The notes under the pieces are model-generated. The model was given only the letters and a program-made list of their open reading frames with translations, was not told the DNA's origin and made no database searches. A stretch of 16,693 nt of DNA from Thermoplasmatales archaeon (GTDB lineage Archaea; Thermoplasmatota; E2; UBA202; DSCA01), in NCBI GenBank assembly GCA_011049295.1, contig DSCA01000203.1, positions 1-16,693 of the forward strand, given 5' to 3'. The position numbers were made by a program, and so were the translations under genes. Below are positions 1 through 6,815 of this stretch, piece after piece; position 1 is the stretch's first letter, and each line of letters starts with the position of its first letter.

Positions 1-50
1 CTGCAGCATCGCCCACAATGATAGACTTCTTTCAGCGGTTAGCATGTATC

Positions 51-87
51 CAGCAGGTGCTGATGCTGGCCCCATCACCACCTGCTG
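51..87. repeat. Inverted repeat able to form a strong hairpin
   Basis: Positions 51-65 and 73-87 are reverse complements over 15 bases with a single mismatch (position 60 against 78), separated by a 7-base loop. No coding gene covers it, and the rest of 1-121 shows nothing else I can name. It lies just past the 3' end of the minus-strand tautomerase gene, so it could act in that gene's 3' end, in the 3' end of a gene left of the window, or as a structured RNA. No T-run follows directly on either strand, so a simple terminator is not clear. Confidence 0.6.
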
Positions 88-121
88 CGTGCTGCCTTCT
101 CATTTACCGGACAACGCTTGT

Positions 122-322
122 TTACGGTTTCTCGTCCGGCAGACACTCCGAGGCAGGCACGCCTCCCAGACCCCAGTGTGATTTGGGCACCTCGTGCACC
201 AGCACTTCCACTGCCCGGGCCGGAATGCCCAGGTCCTCAAACACCCGGGTTATCTCTTTTACCAGGTGGCGAGCCCGCTCCGGGGCCACACCCTTCCACA
301 TGTGTACGTGTACAATCGGCAT
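122..322 (-). CDS. 4-oxalocrotonate tautomerase family protein
   Basis: Encodes 66 residues, the usual size for a single-domain 4-OT subunit. After the initiator Met comes Pro (MPIVHVHMWKG), and this amino-terminal proline is the catalytic base of the family. The middle and C-terminal part (VEVLVHEVPKSHWGLGG, then an S/E tail) matches the 4-OT strand and the conserved W-G-GG segment. I chose the ATG at 322 because an upstream in-frame start would bury the catalytic proline, and because a TATA box lies 22-29 bases before it. These enzymes form small oligomers and catalyse keto-enol tautomerisation; the substrate cannot be predicted. The gene diverges from the SPFH gene at 394 and ends in TAA. 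Confidence 0.85.
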   Translation of the reverse strand: MPIVHVHMWKGVAPERARHLVKEITRVFEDLGIPARAVEVLVHEVPKSHWGLGGVPASECLPDEKP

Positions 323-343
323 GTTTCCCCGATGGGCTGCGCC

Positions 344-351
344 TTTAAAAA
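344..351 (-). promoter_or_regulatory. TATA box for the tautomerase gene
   Basis: On the minus strand the sequence reads TTTTAAAG-like, 22-29 bases upstream of the ATG at 322. That spacing places transcription start at or next to the start codon, implying a leaderless mRNA. Confidence 0.55.
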
Positions 352-358
352 GGTGCGC

Positions 359-380
359 CATAACTATAAATAAGGTTATG
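359..380 (+). promoter_or_regulatory. Inverted repeat flanking the SPFH promoter
   Basis: CATAAC at 359-364 and GTTATG at 375-380 are perfect inverted 6-mers with a 10-base spacer. The spacer contains the TATA box of the SPFH gene, a position suited to a repressor competing with TBP. Operator function is inferred; the repeat itself is plain in the sequence. Confidence 0.35.
365..372 (+). promoter_or_regulatory. TATA box for the SPFH gene
   Basis: TATAAATA lies 22-29 bases before the ATG at 394, giving a probable leaderless transcript. It sits only 13 bases from the opposing TATA box of the tautomerase gene. Confidence 0.6.
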
Positions 381-393
381 CCCATGTAACCAT

Positions 394-1161
394 ATGGCCA
401 TTCCCCTCTCTGCCATCGTGCTGCTGGTTTTAATCGTCATCGTGGTTCTGGCTGCGGCCATCAAAATAGTGCGGGAATATGAGAGAGGGGTCATCTTCCG
501 GCTGGGCCGCCTGCTGGGGGCCAAGGGACCGGGCATTTTCTTCATCATTCCCATCTTTGACAACATGATAAAAATAGACCTGCGGGAGCACGTGCTGGAT
601 GTGCCCTCCCAGGAGGCCATCACCGCCGACAACGTGCCGGTGAGGGTCAACGCCGTGGTCTACTTCCGGGTGATGAACCCGGAGGACGCCGTGGTGCGCA
701 TCCAGAACTACATGCTGGGCACCTCCCAGATGGCTCAGACCACCCTGCGCAGCGTCATCGGCCAGGTGGAGCTGGACGAGGTTCTGCGGGAGCGGGACAA
801 AATCAACCAGCGTCTGCAGGCCATTCTGGACCAGGCCACCGACGAGTGGGGGGTCAAGGTGACCTCCGTGGAAATCAAGGACGTGGAGATTCCGGAGGGC
901 ATGCAGCGGGCCATGGCCAAGGCCGCCGAGGCTGAGCGGGACCGCCGGGCGCGCATCATCGCCGCCGAGGGGGAGCTGCAGGCGGCTGAGAAGCTGTCGG
1001 AGGCGGCCAAAATCATCAGCCAGGAGGAGGGCGGACTGCAGCTGCGCTTTTTGCAGACGGCGGCCGATATGGCCTCCTCGTCCAAGGGCTCCACCACCAT
1101 CCTGCTGCCCATTCCCATCGACCTCATCAGCTGGTTCCGGAAAGCCAGGGGAGAAAAATAG
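394..1161 (+). CDS. SPFH/stomatin-like protein (slipin)
   Basis: Encodes 255 residues, typical of archaeal slipins. Residues 4-25 form a hydrophobic N-terminal membrane segment. The SPFH core follows from YERGVIFRLGR through the VPVRVNAVVYFRV region, then the ELDEVLRERDKIN and WGVKVTSVEIKDVEIPEGMQRAMAKAAEAERDRRA segments that are near diagnostic of stomatins. A charged Ala/Glu-rich stretch at about 165-210 should form a coiled coil for oligomerisation. Slipins are membrane scaffolds and in archaea are often encoded beside an NfeD-type membrane serine protease; no NfeD gene is adjacent here. The ATG start has a well-placed TATA box. It ends TAG and converges on the next gene with only 2 bp between the stops. 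Confidence 0.92.
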   Translation: MAIPLSAIVLLVLIVIVVLAAAIKIVREYERGVIFRLGRLLGAKGPGIFFIIPIFDNMIKIDLREHVLDVPSQEAITADNVPVRVNAVVYFRVMNPEDAVVRIQNYMLGTSQMAQTTLRSVIGQVELDEVLRERDKINQRLQAILDQATDEWGVKVTSVEIKDVEIPEGMQRAMAKAAEAERDRRARIIAAEGELQAAEKLSEAAKIISQEEGGLQLRFLQTAADMASSSKGSTTILLPIPIDLISWFRKARGEK

Positions 1162-1163
1162 GG

Positions 1164-1829
1164 CTAGAGACTGGCCAGGGAGAGCAGGGCCAGGCCCAGG
1201 GCGGCGGCCACCGGCGTGTACCGGCTCAGCGGCGAGGGCTCCGGGGAGGTTTGTGGCAGCGGGGTCAGATTGAGCGTAGCCAGAGCCACGGCTGTGGCGG
1301 TGACCGCGGCCGTGGTGGACAGCAGGTGCCAGAGGGTGAAGGGCAGAGCCAGGGTGAAGCAGGCGCTCAGTCCTTCCAGGGTATGGGGATACCATCCCAG
1401 CCAGCAGCCCAGGTTGGTCCACAGGTCGTAGAGGAGGACGGAGCCCACCCCCAGCCCCGCCATCTGGGCCACGGAAATGGGGCCCGGGCTGAGGCGGGAC
1501 CGGGCGTAGCCGCCCAGCAGGGCAATGAAGGCGAAGCCAGACCAGGTGAACAGAAAGATGGCCGTGTTGCCCAGCACCACATCGGTAACCAGCATGACGG
1601 CCAGGGGTATGAGCAGCGCGTACCGGCGACCCAGCAGAAGGCCGCCGAGCAGGGAAACGGTGGCCACCACGAAGAACAGGTCCATCATGAACAGGGGCTG
1701 GGTGATGCCGTGAAGGGTGACGGTGAGATGCGGGGTGGAGGGCAGCAGGCCGGACAGGAAGAATCTTCCGGCGACTCCCGCCGCTACCAGACAGAGAGCG
1801 ATGCCCAGTTTTTTGACGTTCATATTCAT
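1164..1829 (-). CDS. Integral membrane protein, ECF-type substrate-component-like (DUF6580-like)
   Basis: Encodes 221 residues, strongly hydrophobic, with about six membrane segments. The N-terminal part (GRFFLSGLLPSTPHLTVTLHG), the following FMMDLFFVVATVSLLGGLLLGRRYALLIPLAVMLVTDVVLG segment and the GWYPHT loop resemble the DUF6580/ECF S-component-like family of putative vitamin-uptake membrane proteins. The family link is from memory of its pattern. The substrate is unknown, and no ECF ATPase or T-component is in the window. An AGAGGG ribosome-binding site (1835-1840 reversed) precedes the ATG at 1829; a second ATG at 1823 is possible. It lies 40 bp downstream of the DUF4430 gene on the same strand, so the two are probably co-transcribed. 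Confidence 0.65.
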   Translation of the reverse strand: MNMNVKKLGIALCLVAAGVAGRFFLSGLLPSTPHLTVTLHGITQPLFMMDLFFVVATVSLLGGLLLGRRYALLIPLAVMLVTDVVLGNTAIFLFTWSGFAFIALLGGYARSRLSPGPISVAQMAGLGVGSVLLYDLWTNLGCWLGWYPHTLEGLSACFTLALPFTLWHLLSTTAAVTATAVALATLNLTPLPQTSPEPSPLSRYTPVAAALGLALLSLASL

Positions 1830-1869
1830 AGTTTCCCTCTTTTTACGAAACCCACGAGCATATTAAAGG

Positions 1870-2304
1870 TTAACCGTAGGTGGTAAATTTCCATTCCACG
1901 GTGTCGCCCTCCTGCACGGGCTGGCGGTCCGCTCCCACCATGCCGTAGTCGCCGTTTATCCAGTACAGCCAGTAGCGGTCCTGGTAGCCGTTTTCCACGC
2001 CGGCGATGGAGCCCACGAGCAGGCTGTCGTACTGGCCGTAGTAGGTGGTCTCTACCGTGAAGTTGCCCTGGCTGGCAGCCGCTGTGAGCAGACCAAGTAC
2101 TGTGGCATTGTGGTGATGCACCGTGAGGGAGGGATACCGCCATACGCTGCCGTTGGCAAAGGTGATGACCAGGGTTGCCTGCACCGGCTGGTCTCCAGAT
2201 TGGGAAACGTCGTTCTCCTGGCTGAGGGTGTAGGCATAGACGGCCAGGATGGCTGCAAAGACCGTGGATAAAACGGCGATGGCTGCCAGGATTTCCCGTC
2301 TCAT
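1870..2304 (-). CDS. Secreted or membrane-anchored DUF4430 (transcobalamin-C-like) protein
   Basis: Encodes 144 residues. Residues 5-27 form a hydrophobic signal peptide or signal anchor with no lipobox cysteine. The remainder fits the DUF4430 fold: a beta-rich region with VLGLLTAAAS, then DRYWLYWINGDYGMVGADRQPVQEGDTVEWKF, which carries the family's W-Y-NG, A-D and GD-V-W pattern at the C-terminus. DUF4430 resembles the C-terminal beta domain of transcobalamin and intrinsic factor and often occurs in surface proteins near vitamin transporters. I infer an extracellular ligand-capture role together with the downstream membrane protein; ligand identity, possibly a corrinoid, is a guess. A GGTGGA ribosome-binding site precedes the ATG. 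It diverges from the regulator at 2399. Confidence 0.75.
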   Translation of the reverse strand: MRREILAAIAVLSTVFAAILAVYAYTLSQENDVSQSGDQPVQATLVITFANGSVWRYPSLTVHHHNATVLGLLTAAASQGNFTVETTYYGQYDSLLVGSIAGVENGYQDRYWLYWINGDYGMVGADRQPVQEGDTVEWKFTTYG

Positions 2305-2324
2305 GTGTCCACCATAAATTTTTT

Positions 2325-2343
2325 TTTACAAAAGTAAAGTAAA
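2325..2343. promoter_or_regulatory. Candidate operator in the divergent promoter
   Basis: TTTAC (2325-2329), four A residues, then GTAAA (2334-2338) form a perfect inverted repeat, and GTAAA is repeated directly at 2339-2343. It sits between the DUF4430 gene and the winged-helix regulator gene, just downstream of the minus-strand TATA box. A natural reading is a binding site for the regulator encoded next door; this is inferred from position and symmetry only. Confidence 0.4.
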
Positions 2344-2350
2344 TTTTATA
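2341..2350 (-). promoter_or_regulatory. TATA box for the DUF4430/DUF6580-like genes
   Basis: On the minus strand the sequence reads TATAAAATTT, about 37-46 bases before the ATG at 2304. That predicts a short 5' leader containing the GGTGGA ribosome-binding site. Confidence 0.45.
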
Positions 2351-2369
2351 TTTAAGGCTTGCGGGAAGG

Positions 2370-2375
2370 TTTAAG
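2370..2375 (+). promoter_or_regulatory. TATA-like element for the regulator-led operon
   Basis: TTTAAG lies 24-29 bases before the ATG at 2399, consistent with a leaderless start. A stronger AT-rich element at 2344-2354 could instead serve as the promoter and would give a leader of about 20 bases. Confidence 0.4.
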
Positions 2376-2398
2376 AGGCAACTGCGTATTGAGCACCA

Positions 2399-3214
2399 AT
2401 GGACCTGCTCAGAGAAAAATCCCTCTCCACCCAGGTGCTCATTTTGCTGGAAATAGTCACCGGTCACCACTCCCGCCTGGCCCCCATCGCCGCCAAAATC
2501 GGCATCACCAAGCAGGCGGTCTCAGACTACCTGAAAAAAATGCGGGAGGACGGGCTGGTGAGAATGGCCGACGGCGAATACCGGGCCACCATGCAGGGCA
2601 CCCAGTTCCTGCACGCTCAGCTGCTGGAGCTCAAGCGGTTCTTGGAAAGCAGTCTCCAGAAGCTGGACATCATCGAGCGAGGGATAGCCATGGCCGGCAA
2701 CCCCATCCGGGAGGGAGACACGGTGGGGCTGTTCATGGAGCAGGGCATGCTGACCGCCTACAGCGGAAAAACATCATCCTCGACGGGGGTTGCCGTGCAC
2801 GACGCCTCCCCCGGAGAGGAGATAGCCATCCGTCACCTGAACGGCATGGTGGCCCTGGAGATGGGAACGGTGTACATGCTGGAACTCCCCGGCCCCGGGG
2901 AGGGAGGCTCTCGGGCCCTGGACGTGGAGGGCGTAGCCTCCACGCTGGAGGAGCTGTCGCCCCACCTGGTGGGGGCGGCGGGGGCGGTGGCCAGAGCCGT
3001 GCTGCACAAAATAGGCCAGAAACCGGACCTGGAATTCGGCATAGCCCCGGCCACCGTGGAGGCGGCACAGCGGGGGCTGAGCGTGGCCCTGCTGGGCAGC
3101 AGCGACGAAATATCTCCAGTGCTGTCCGCCATCGAGGAGTTCAACCGCTCGTCGCCCAGACGCCTCCCCTGTCAGGTCATCCGTTTTTCTCCTAAAACTA
3201 TTAAAAAGAGATAG
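2399..3214 (+). CDS. Winged-helix transcriptional regulator with archaeal C-terminal domain (DUF7839-like)
   Basis: Encodes 271 residues. Residues 8-62 form a winged helix-turn-helix: a first helix (STQVLILLEIVTGHH), a turn (LAPIAAKIGI), a recognition helix (TKQAVSDYLKKMREDGLV) and a wing (GEYRATMQGTQF). A long helix (residues 65-95) links to a roughly 175-residue C-terminal domain containing REGDTVGLFMEQGML and HLNGMVALEMGTVYM, which I take to be the ligand or dimer domain seen in archaeal regulators of this type. It is the first gene of a same-strand run with the acyl-CoA ligase, CoaBC and pantoate kinase, and it diverges from the DUF4430 pair. Either group, or both, could be its target. 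The inducer is unknown. Confidence 0.75.
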   Translation: MDLLREKSLSTQVLILLEIVTGHHSRLAPIAAKIGITKQAVSDYLKKMREDGLVRMADGEYRATMQGTQFLHAQLLELKRFLESSLQKLDIIERGIAMAGNPIREGDTVGLFMEQGMLTAYSGKTSSSTGVAVHDASPGEEIAIRHLNGMVALEMGTVYMLELPGPGEGGSRALDVEGVASTLEELSPHLVGAAGAVARAVLHKIGQKPDLEFGIAPATVEAAQRGLSVALLGSSDEISPVLSAIEEFNRSSPRRLPCQVIRFSPKTIKKR

Positions 3215-3227
3215 CGATGTGGAAACC

Positions 3228-4769
3228 ATGACGCTCTACGACCTTCTGAAACGAGGGGAGCGCCTGCACGCCGACCGACCCGCCGTCCTGTTCGGGGACG
3301 AGGTGCTCACCTACCACAAACTCAGGGAGCAGGCAGACGCGGTGGCCTCCTCCCTCCTGGAGCTGGGCATACAAAAGGGCGACAAGGTGGGGGTGTGGCT
3401 GCCCAACAGCGGCCGCTTTCTCTCCCTGTATTTCGGCATCACCGCCGTGGGAGCCACCATGGTGCCCCTGAACACCCGGTATCGTGCCCATGAGGTGTCC
3501 TACATCCTGCGCAATTCAGAGGCCCGAGCCCTGTTCATGGTGCCCTCCTTCCTCAAAATGGATTACCGGGAGATGCTGGCCGAGGTGCGCCCCCAGCTGG
3601 AAGGCCTGCAGCACGTGGTGGCCGTTGATGCAGAGGACAGCAGCGACGACGTCGGCCTGTCCTGGAGGGAATTTGTGGCCGGGAGCCGGCACTGCGACCC
3701 CGAGGAGCAGAGGGCGGAAGACGAGGACGTGGCTCTCATCCTCTATACCTCGGGCACCACCGGCCAGCCCAAGGGGGTGATGCTCACCCACCGCAACCTG
3801 GCCACCAACGCCCGGGTGACCGGAGAGGTCATGGAGGTGACCCCGGAGGACCGCTATTTCGTGCCCCTTCCCCTGTTCCATTCCTTCGGCCTGGTGCTGG
3901 GATGCCTGACCCCTCTCACCTTTGGCAGCAGCATCGTGCTCCAGGACGTGTTCGACGCCCGGGAGGCCCTGGAACTCATGGAGAAACACCGGTGCACCAT
4001 GAACTTCGGGGTACCCACCATGTTCATGCTGGAGCTGGAGGAGATGAGAAAGAGTTCCTACCACCTGTCTCTGCGCAGCGGCATGATGGGCGGCGCCCCC
4101 TGCCCCATAGAGGTGGTGAAGGGGGTACGCCAGGAGATGGGCTGCAACGTGTGCATCGGCTACGGCATCACCGAGACCTCCCCCCTCATCTCGCTCACCC
4201 GCTACCACGATGACGACGTCCAGCGGGCGGAAAGCGTGGGCCGGCCCCTTCCCGGGGTGGAGGTGCGAATCGTGGACGACCAGTGGAGGACCCTCCCGGA
4301 CGGGGAAATTGGGGAAATCGCCATTCGGGGCAACGTTATGAAGGGCTACTACCGGATGCCCGAGGCCACCCGGGAGGCCGTGGACGACCAGGGCTGGTAC
4401 TACAGCGGAGACCTGGGAAAAATGGATGCACAGGGCTACCTGTACATCACCGGGCGGAAAAAAGACATGATTGTGGTGGGAGGATTCAACGTCTATCCCC
4501 GGGAAATCGAGGAAGTGCTGTTCACTCATCCCGGGGTCCAAAACGTGGCCGTCATCGGGGTTCCCGACCCCCGGCTGGGGGAGGCGGTCAAGGCATGCAT
4601 CGTCCCCCGCGGCCAGGTGAGCAAAGAGGACATCAGGGAGTTCTGCCGCCAGAGGATGGCCAACTTCAAGGTGCCCACGTACGTGGAATTCATGGACTCC
4701 TTCCCCATGACGGCCAGCGGAAAGATTCAGAAGTACAAGTTGAGGGAGCAGCATGACCCATCCCAGTGA
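3228..4769 (+). CDS. AMP-forming acyl-CoA synthetase (fatty-acyl-CoA ligase type)
   Basis: Encodes 513 residues from the ATG at 3228. A GTG at 3219 would add three residues; I prefer the ATG because the family alignment begins at its TLYDLL. The ANL-superfamily signatures are present: the P-loop YTSGTTGQPKG (about 173-183), the LPLFHSFG segment, GYGITETSP (about 300-308), YSGDLG and GRKKDMIVVGGFNVYPREIEE. The C-terminal catalytic lysine lies in TASGKIQKYKLRE (about 499). The enzyme activates a carboxylic acid with ATP to an acyl-adenylate and transfers it to CoA in the cytoplasm. The exact acid is not predictable; similarity is closest to long- or medium-chain FadD-like ligases. It follows the regulator by 4-13 bp, and its end overlaps coaBC by 17 bp, so one transcript is likely. 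Confidence 0.9.
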   Translation: MTLYDLLKRGERLHADRPAVLFGDEVLTYHKLREQADAVASSLLELGIQKGDKVGVWLPNSGRFLSLYFGITAVGATMVPLNTRYRAHEVSYILRNSEARALFMVPSFLKMDYREMLAEVRPQLEGLQHVVAVDAEDSSDDVGLSWREFVAGSRHCDPEEQRAEDEDVALILYTSGTTGQPKGVMLTHRNLATNARVTGEVMEVTPEDRYFVPLPLFHSFGLVLGCLTPLTFGSSIVLQDVFDAREALELMEKHRCTMNFGVPTMFMLELEEMRKSSYHLSLRSGMMGGAPCPIEVVKGVRQEMGCNVCIGYGITETSPLISLTRYHDDDVQRAESVGRPLPGVEVRIVDDQWRTLPDGEIGEIAIRGNVMKGYYRMPEATREAVDDQGWYYSGDLGKMDAQGYLYITGRKKDMIVVGGFNVYPREIEEVLFTHPGVQNVAVIGVPDPRLGEAVKACIVPRGQVSKEDIREFCRQRMANFKVPTYVEFMDSFPMTASGKIQKYKLREQHDPSQ

Positions 4770-5931
4770 CGACCTCCGGGGGAGCTCCTCGGACAAACTG
4801 CGGGGAAAAACCGTGGTCCTGGGCGTCACCGGCAGCATCGCCGCCGTGGAGAGCGTCAAACTGGCCCGGGAGCTGACCCGGCACGGGGCCCGGGTGATTC
4901 CGGTGATGAGCCCCGCGGCCTGCCGCATCCTGCACCCCGACGCCCTGTGGTTTGCCACGGGCAGAAAGCCGGTCACCGACCTGACCGGGGACGTGGAGCA
5001 CGTCCGCCACTGCGGACGGCGAGAGAACCAAGCGGATATGCTGCTGGTGGCCCCCTGCACCGCCAACACCCTGTCCAAAATAGCCCTGCGGATAGACGAC
5101 ACCCCGGTGACCACCATGGCCACCACCGCCGTGGGCTCCGGCCTGCCGGCGCTGCTGGTCCCCGCCATGCATGCCGCCATGTACGACAATCCCTTCGTCA
5201 GGGACAACCTGCAGAGGTGCCGGGAGCAAGGCATCCATCTCGCCGACCCCCGCCGGGCAGAGGGAAAAGCCAAGATGCCGGAGATGGAGGACGTCGTGGC
5301 CCGGGTGCTGCGCCTGCTGGGAAAAAACGACTGGGCGGGAAAGCAGGTGCTGGTGGTGGGCGGGGCCACCGCCGAATACCTGGACCCGGTACGGGTGCTC
5401 ACCAACCGGTCATCGGGAAAAATGGCCCTGGCCCTGGCCGCCGCGGCCTACCAGCGGGGGGCGGAAGTGGAACTCTGGCACCACGGACTGAACCCCCCTG
5501 CTTACCTCAGCAGTAGCACCTTTACCACCAGCGTTGACCTGGTGCGCCGCGTCCAGCAGGCCGGCCGGTACCACTGCATCATCAACTGCGCCGCCATCAC
5601 CGACTTCACCTGCCGAGCCCAGGAGAGAAAAATGGCCTCCGGCCAGCCCCTGGACCTGCACCTAGAGCCGGTGCCCCGGATCAATCCCCTGCTGAGGGAG
5701 CACGCCAACCTGCTGGTGGGCTTCAAGCTGGAAACCGACCGGGAGCGGGCCCTGGAGCGGGCCTGGGAGACGCTGCACCGGGACGGGCTGGACTACGTGG
5801 TGGCCAACACCACGGCCTCCCTGGGAGGAGACGACGCCCAGGCCTGGATTATAGACCGGGAGAAAAACACCACGCCGGCCAGCGGAGCCAAATCCCAGGT
5901 GGCGGACAGACTCCTGGACCTCATACGATGA
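4753..5931 (+). CDS. coaBC: Bifunctional phosphopantothenoylcysteine decarboxylase/phosphopantothenate-cysteine ligase
   Basis: Encodes 392 residues, the normal length for CoaBC. The N-terminal flavoprotein decarboxylase half has GVTGSIAA (24-31), the EHVRH segment with the probable catalytic histidine (83), PCTANT (101-106, the PASANT motif) and PAMHAAMYDNP (137-147). The last has His where E. coli has Asn. The C-terminal CoaB half starts near 195, with VLVVGGATAEYLDPVRVLTNRSSGKM (substrate and dimer motif 216-224) and NCAAITDF. The two activities convert 4'-phosphopantothenate to 4'-phosphopantetheine in CoA synthesis. The ATG at 4753 overlaps the ligase end by 17 bp and is preceded by a purine-rich GAGGGAG site; the stop overlaps the pantoate kinase start as ATGA. 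Confidence 0.92.
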   Translation: MTHPSDDLRGSSSDKLRGKTVVLGVTGSIAAVESVKLARELTRHGARVIPVMSPAACRILHPDALWFATGRKPVTDLTGDVEHVRHCGRRENQADMLLVAPCTANTLSKIALRIDDTPVTTMATTAVGSGLPALLVPAMHAAMYDNPFVRDNLQRCREQGIHLADPRRAEGKAKMPEMEDVVARVLRLLGKNDWAGKQVLVVGGATAEYLDPVRVLTNRSSGKMALALAAAAYQRGAEVELWHHGLNPPAYLSSSTFTTSVDLVRRVQQAGRYHCIINCAAITDFTCRAQERKMASGQPLDLHLEPVPRINPLLREHANLLVGFKLETDRERALERAWETLHRDGLDYVVANTTASLGGDDAQAWIIDREKNTTPASGAKSQVADRLLDLIR

Positions 5932-6764
5932 ATGCCATCGCCTTTGCCCCCGCCCATGTCACCGGCTTTTTTGAAATATGCCGCACCTCCTCCCCGGAGA
6001 CCACCGGCTCCCGGGGGGCTGGTCTCTGCCTGTCCCTGGGGGCCACGGCCAGCGTGGAGCGCAGCGATCACACAGAGGTTATGGTAAACGGCCGTCCCGG
6101 GGGGGAGGTCACCGCCACCGCCCTCCGCCTGCTCACCCCGGAACCCCTCCGTGCCCATGTCACCCTGGACTTGCCCGTCTCCCAGGGCCTGGGGATGAGC
6201 GCCGCCGGAACCCTGGCCTCCACCCTGGCCGCTGCCTCCCTGCTGTGGCTGCCCCGGAAACGGGCGGTGGCCGCGGCTCACGTGGCCGAGGTTCGCTGCT
6301 CCACCGGCCTGGGAGACGTGCTGGCGGCGGCCCGGGGAGGGATAGAGGTACGGCTATCGCCGGGGCTGACCGGAGAAATCATCGGGGTGCCCGGAGGAGG
6401 GGAGGTGGTGGTGGCCGTGGTGGGCCCCCCGCTGCCCACCGTACAGGTGGTGACCGACGACCGGCAGGGGCAGCACATCTCCCGGGTGGGGAGACGATGC
6501 GTGGAGGACATGCTGCGCCGGCCCACCCTGGACAACCTGTTTTTTTTGTCCCGGCGGTTTGCCGAGGAAACAGGGCTCCTGCAGCCGGCGGTGGGGGCGG
6601 CAGTGGAGGCAGCGGCGGAGCATAGCCGGGTCTCCATGTGCATGCTGGGAAACGCGGTGTTTGCCATGGGGGACACTCCCGCCCTGCAGGAGGCGCTGGC
6701 CGGGCACGGAGACGTATACACCTGCCGTGTAGCGCAGAGAGGAGCCCGGCTCATCGGCCACTGA
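5928..6764 (+). CDS. Pantoate kinase (GHMP family)
   Basis: Encodes 278 residues. The N-terminus (APAHVTGFFEICRTSSPETTGSRGAGLCLSLG) matches the archaeal pantoate kinase opening, and the ATP-binding GHMP loop is GLGMSAAG (87-94) in PVSQGLGMSAAGT. STGLGDVLAAARGGIEVR (125-142) is the expected downstream conserved block. Archaea phosphorylate pantoate with this enzyme, then join beta-alanine with phosphopantothenate synthetase, giving the substrate of CoaBC. The synthetase gene is not in this window. The start codon overlaps the coaBC stop (ATGA at 5928), so translation is probably coupled. It is the last gene of the run, and a new promoter lies 25 bp after its stop. Confidence 0.9.
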   Translation: MNAIAFAPAHVTGFFEICRTSSPETTGSRGAGLCLSLGATASVERSDHTEVMVNGRPGGEVTATALRLLTPEPLRAHVTLDLPVSQGLGMSAAGTLASTLAAASLLWLPRKRAVAAAHVAEVRCSTGLGDVLAAARGGIEVRLSPGLTGEIIGVPGGGEVVVAVVGPPLPTVQVVTDDRQGQHISRVGRRCVEDMLRRPTLDNLFFLSRRFAEETGLLQPAVGAAVEAAAEHSRVSMCMLGNAVFAMGDTPALQEALAGHGDVYTCRVAQRGARLIGH

Positions 6765-6788
6765 GGTGGCCGTCAAAATTCGACAACG

Positions 6789-6796
6789 TTTTATAG
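6789..6796 (+). promoter_or_regulatory. TATA box for the 57-residue membrane protein
   Basis: TTTTATAG lies 20-27 bases before the ATG at 6816. The match and spacing are as good as for the larger genes nearby, and they support the small open frame as a real leaderless gene. Confidence 0.6.
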
Positions 6797-6815
6797 GCCG
6801 TACGGGTTTTTCGCC

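Noticed and set aside
56..72. C/D-box-like guide RNA in the left edge
   Set aside because: A TGATG core is present, but no convincing full C box, D box or terminal stem pairing was found; only the hairpin is solid.
323..385. Longer start for the tautomerase
   Set aside because: It would remove the required amino-terminal proline and run through the TATA boxes.
3516..5405. Very long open frame on the minus strand opposite the acyl-CoA ligase and coaBC
   Set aside because: Its product has no recognisable domain and low-complexity His/Gly/Pro-rich composition, typical of an antisense shadow in GC-rich DNA; the plus strand carries two intact conserved enzymes.
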